Shown: positions 5,048-6,219 of the stretch, in pieces
Numbering within the stretch: the stretch's first letter is position 1
How the letters are laid out: each line of letters opens with the position of its first letter
Assembly (NCBI GenBank): GCA_005801395.1
Contig: SYDV01000059.1
Coordinates: forward strand, 1 to 6,219
Source: Planctomycetia bacterium
GTDB taxonomy: Bacteria; Planctomycetota; UBA11346
DNA length: 6,219 nucleotides
Direction: 5' to 3'
Translations under genes and position numbers: made by a program
Notes under the pieces: generated by a model
Database searches by the model: none
Seen by the model: the letters and a program-made list of their open reading frames with translations, nothing else
What the model was told of the DNA's origin: nothing

Positions 5048-6219
5048 TCACTTTTTTTCACCTACTCGCACTGATAACAAGCTAAAGGACCCCTGTGGAT
5101 CCGGTGGTAAGTCGATGGCGAGGCCAATCAGCAAGCCACGATAGGTAAATTGGTCATGTAATGAAACGCGCAACGGACGCGCCACACCATCGCCAATAAC
5201 GGGAATCGACAACGATTGCTCATCTATCCACTCAGACTGGCCATGTGATTTCCAGCGTAACCGCAGCGCGCCAGATGTGCCCGTCCAAGCAGCGTGCAGG
5301 GTGATAATTGGCGTGTCGGTAGCCTGCCAAGCAACCAAAGGTGACATCAGTCGAGTCTGTTTAGTGAGACCATTGATCACCCATTGATCGCCAAGTGGAA
5401 AACCAGCATCTTGTCCACGCTCAATAATCCAATGCTGACGATCGCGTGAAAATATCCACAATGGCAGCTGACGCGAAGCCAACGAATTAAAATAAGTACG
5501 CATTTCGGTAAGGTTACCAAGCATAATTTTGGTCTGATAATCATAGATAATATTATGATCAATAATTTCTTCCATAATGGGAGCCACATATGCGGTCGGA
5601 CCCGCTAAGGGATCAGTCGAACCACCAACACCATACAGGCCACCATCAAATTGTATGCACGCATTATTATAGACACCGAGTCCATAATCAGCGTCATTCA
5701 CTAACGCTGCCCAACGTTCCGTGCACAGACTCCGCGTCCACGGCCACGGTTTTTTATAGTCGTTGATAATATGGGTTAATGCCCCATCCGTGTATGGCTG
5801 ATTCCCCGTATAGGACATTAGTCGTTGAAATTCGGAAGTCGTATAAATGGCTGGTAATTCTTGCGCACGCGCGGGATACCAAGTTTTATCAGGGCGATTA
5901 TTACTGAAGCGAAAACGCATATTTACGCGTGGGCCATCTAAGGTTGTCCAAGTTTCGAAAATGCATTCCCCTGGGACATTATTGAGCGGCCAATGCATGG
6001 GGACACATTTAATATAAAGTTCTTTACCATCATTACGATGGTCTAACACCTTGGATTGATTCTTAAATACATCACCAGTTTGAATTGGATTCCAACCGAT
6101 GCCGCGCCATTCGGCCTTGAGCTCCTTACCTTCGGGTGTAAATGGTACGGGTCCCGAATAATGCGACATTTGAATCTGTCGGCCAAGATCATGACTATTA
6201 ATTATATTGCTTGGATGCA
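5048..6219 (-). CDS. Unrecognised Trp-rich, probably beta-sandwich protein; 5' end outside the window
   Basis: I cannot name the family. An internal ATG at 6169 looks like a start, but the frame stays open for another 16 codons to the window edge and reads HPSNIINSHDLGRQIQ, which continues smoothly into MSHYSGP. The true start therefore lies upstream and 389 residues are visible. In that numbering, GRQIQ is at 12-16, WNPIQTGD at 42-49, the basic-aromatic stretch RPDKTWYPARAQELPAIYT at 108-126, WAALVND at 169-175 and DHNIIYDYQTKIMLGNLTEMRTYF at 220-243. From about 295 on there is a beta-rich C-terminal part resembling a small Ig- or carbohydrate-binding-like domain. Many Trp and Tyr residues and the GRQIQ, ELPA and GLGVY patterns recall galactose-mutarotase-like and glycoside-handling proteins, so a carbohydrate-related, possibly secreted role is a guess. 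Any signal peptide would be outside the window. It lies 86 bp upstream of the NSS-like gene on the same strand. Confidence 0.85.
   Translation of the reverse strand, partial: HPSNIINSHDLGRQIQMSHYSGPVPFTPEGKELKAEWRGIGWNPIQTGDVFKNQSKVLDHRNDGKELYIKCVPMHWPLNNVPGECIFETWTTLDGPRVNMRFRFSNNRPDKTWYPARAQELPAIYTTSEFQRLMSYTGNQPYTDGALTHIINDYKKPWPWTRSLCTERWAALVNDADYGLGVYNNACIQFDGGLYGVGGSTDPLAGPTAYVAPIMEEIIDHNIIYDYQTKIMLGNLTEMRTYFNSLASRQLPLWIFSRDRQHWIIERGQDAGFPLGDQWVINGLTKQTRLMSPLVAWQATDTPIITLHAAWTGTSGALRLRWKSHGQSEWIDEQSLSIPVIGDGVARPLRVSLHDQFTYRGLLIGLAIDLPPDPQGSFSLLSVRVGEKK

Noticed and set aside
5377..5589. 70 aa minus-strand frame with a hydrophobic start
   Set aside because: It lies in another frame inside the Trp-rich gene, whose long open frame and motifs are clearly the coding one.
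1..6219. CRISPR arrays, tRNA or rRNA genes, insertion sequences, phage or toxin-antitoxin genes
   Set aside because: No regularly spaced repeats, no tRNA-like cloverleaf, no transposase motifs and no terminal inverted repeats were seen; almost all of the window is coding.

Overview
The window comes from a bacterial chromosome with moderate GC. The two most conserved proteins have a PVC/planctomycete-like flavour. The Obg N-terminus is short and starts MLRD where proteobacteria have MKFVDEA. The LipA and leucyl/arginyl-transferase sequences also fit that group better than enterobacteria, as far as can be judged from memory. Most starts lack a clear Shine-Dalgarno, which also fits. This placement is an inference of low to moderate confidence, because no rRNA or marker with a database comparison is available.

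Layout from left to right. (1) Positions 1-570, minus strand: the first 190 codons of the ribosome-assembly GTPase Obg, cut by the left edge just after its P-loop. (2) Positions 571-727: a divergent promoter region. (3) Plus strand: lipA (lipoyl synthase, 728-1636), then a 70 bp gap and bpt/ate (N-end-rule aminoacyl-tRNA-protein transferase, 1707-2411). (4) Positions 2412-2484: a short convergent gap with a weak terminator-like hairpin. (5) Minus strand, read right to left: an unrecognised Trp-rich protein that is open at the right edge (5048 to beyond 6219), an 86 bp gap, an NSS/SLC6-type (LeuT-fold) membrane protein (3567-4961), and a two-TM protein of unknown function (2485-3570). The last two overlap by an ATGA and the second has a good ribosome binding site, so they are probably co-translated.

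The left half is housekeeping: ribosome assembly, lipoate cofactor synthesis and protein turnover. The right half is the interesting part. The NSS-like protein keeps the family's overall TM1, TM6 and TM8 sequence patterns. Aligned by eye to LeuT from memory, it has lost the side-chain ligands of the Na1 site (N27 to Leu, T254 to Ala, N286 to Gly) and part of the Na2 site (S355 to Ala). It is also translationally coupled to an unknown membrane-anchored protein with a large soluble domain. That pair could be a repurposed transporter-like module, such as a sensor, a differently coupled permease or a scaffold. This is a hypothesis; no function is demonstrated by the sequence. The protein at the right edge is longer than its first internal ATG suggests, since the reading frame stays open to the end of the window.
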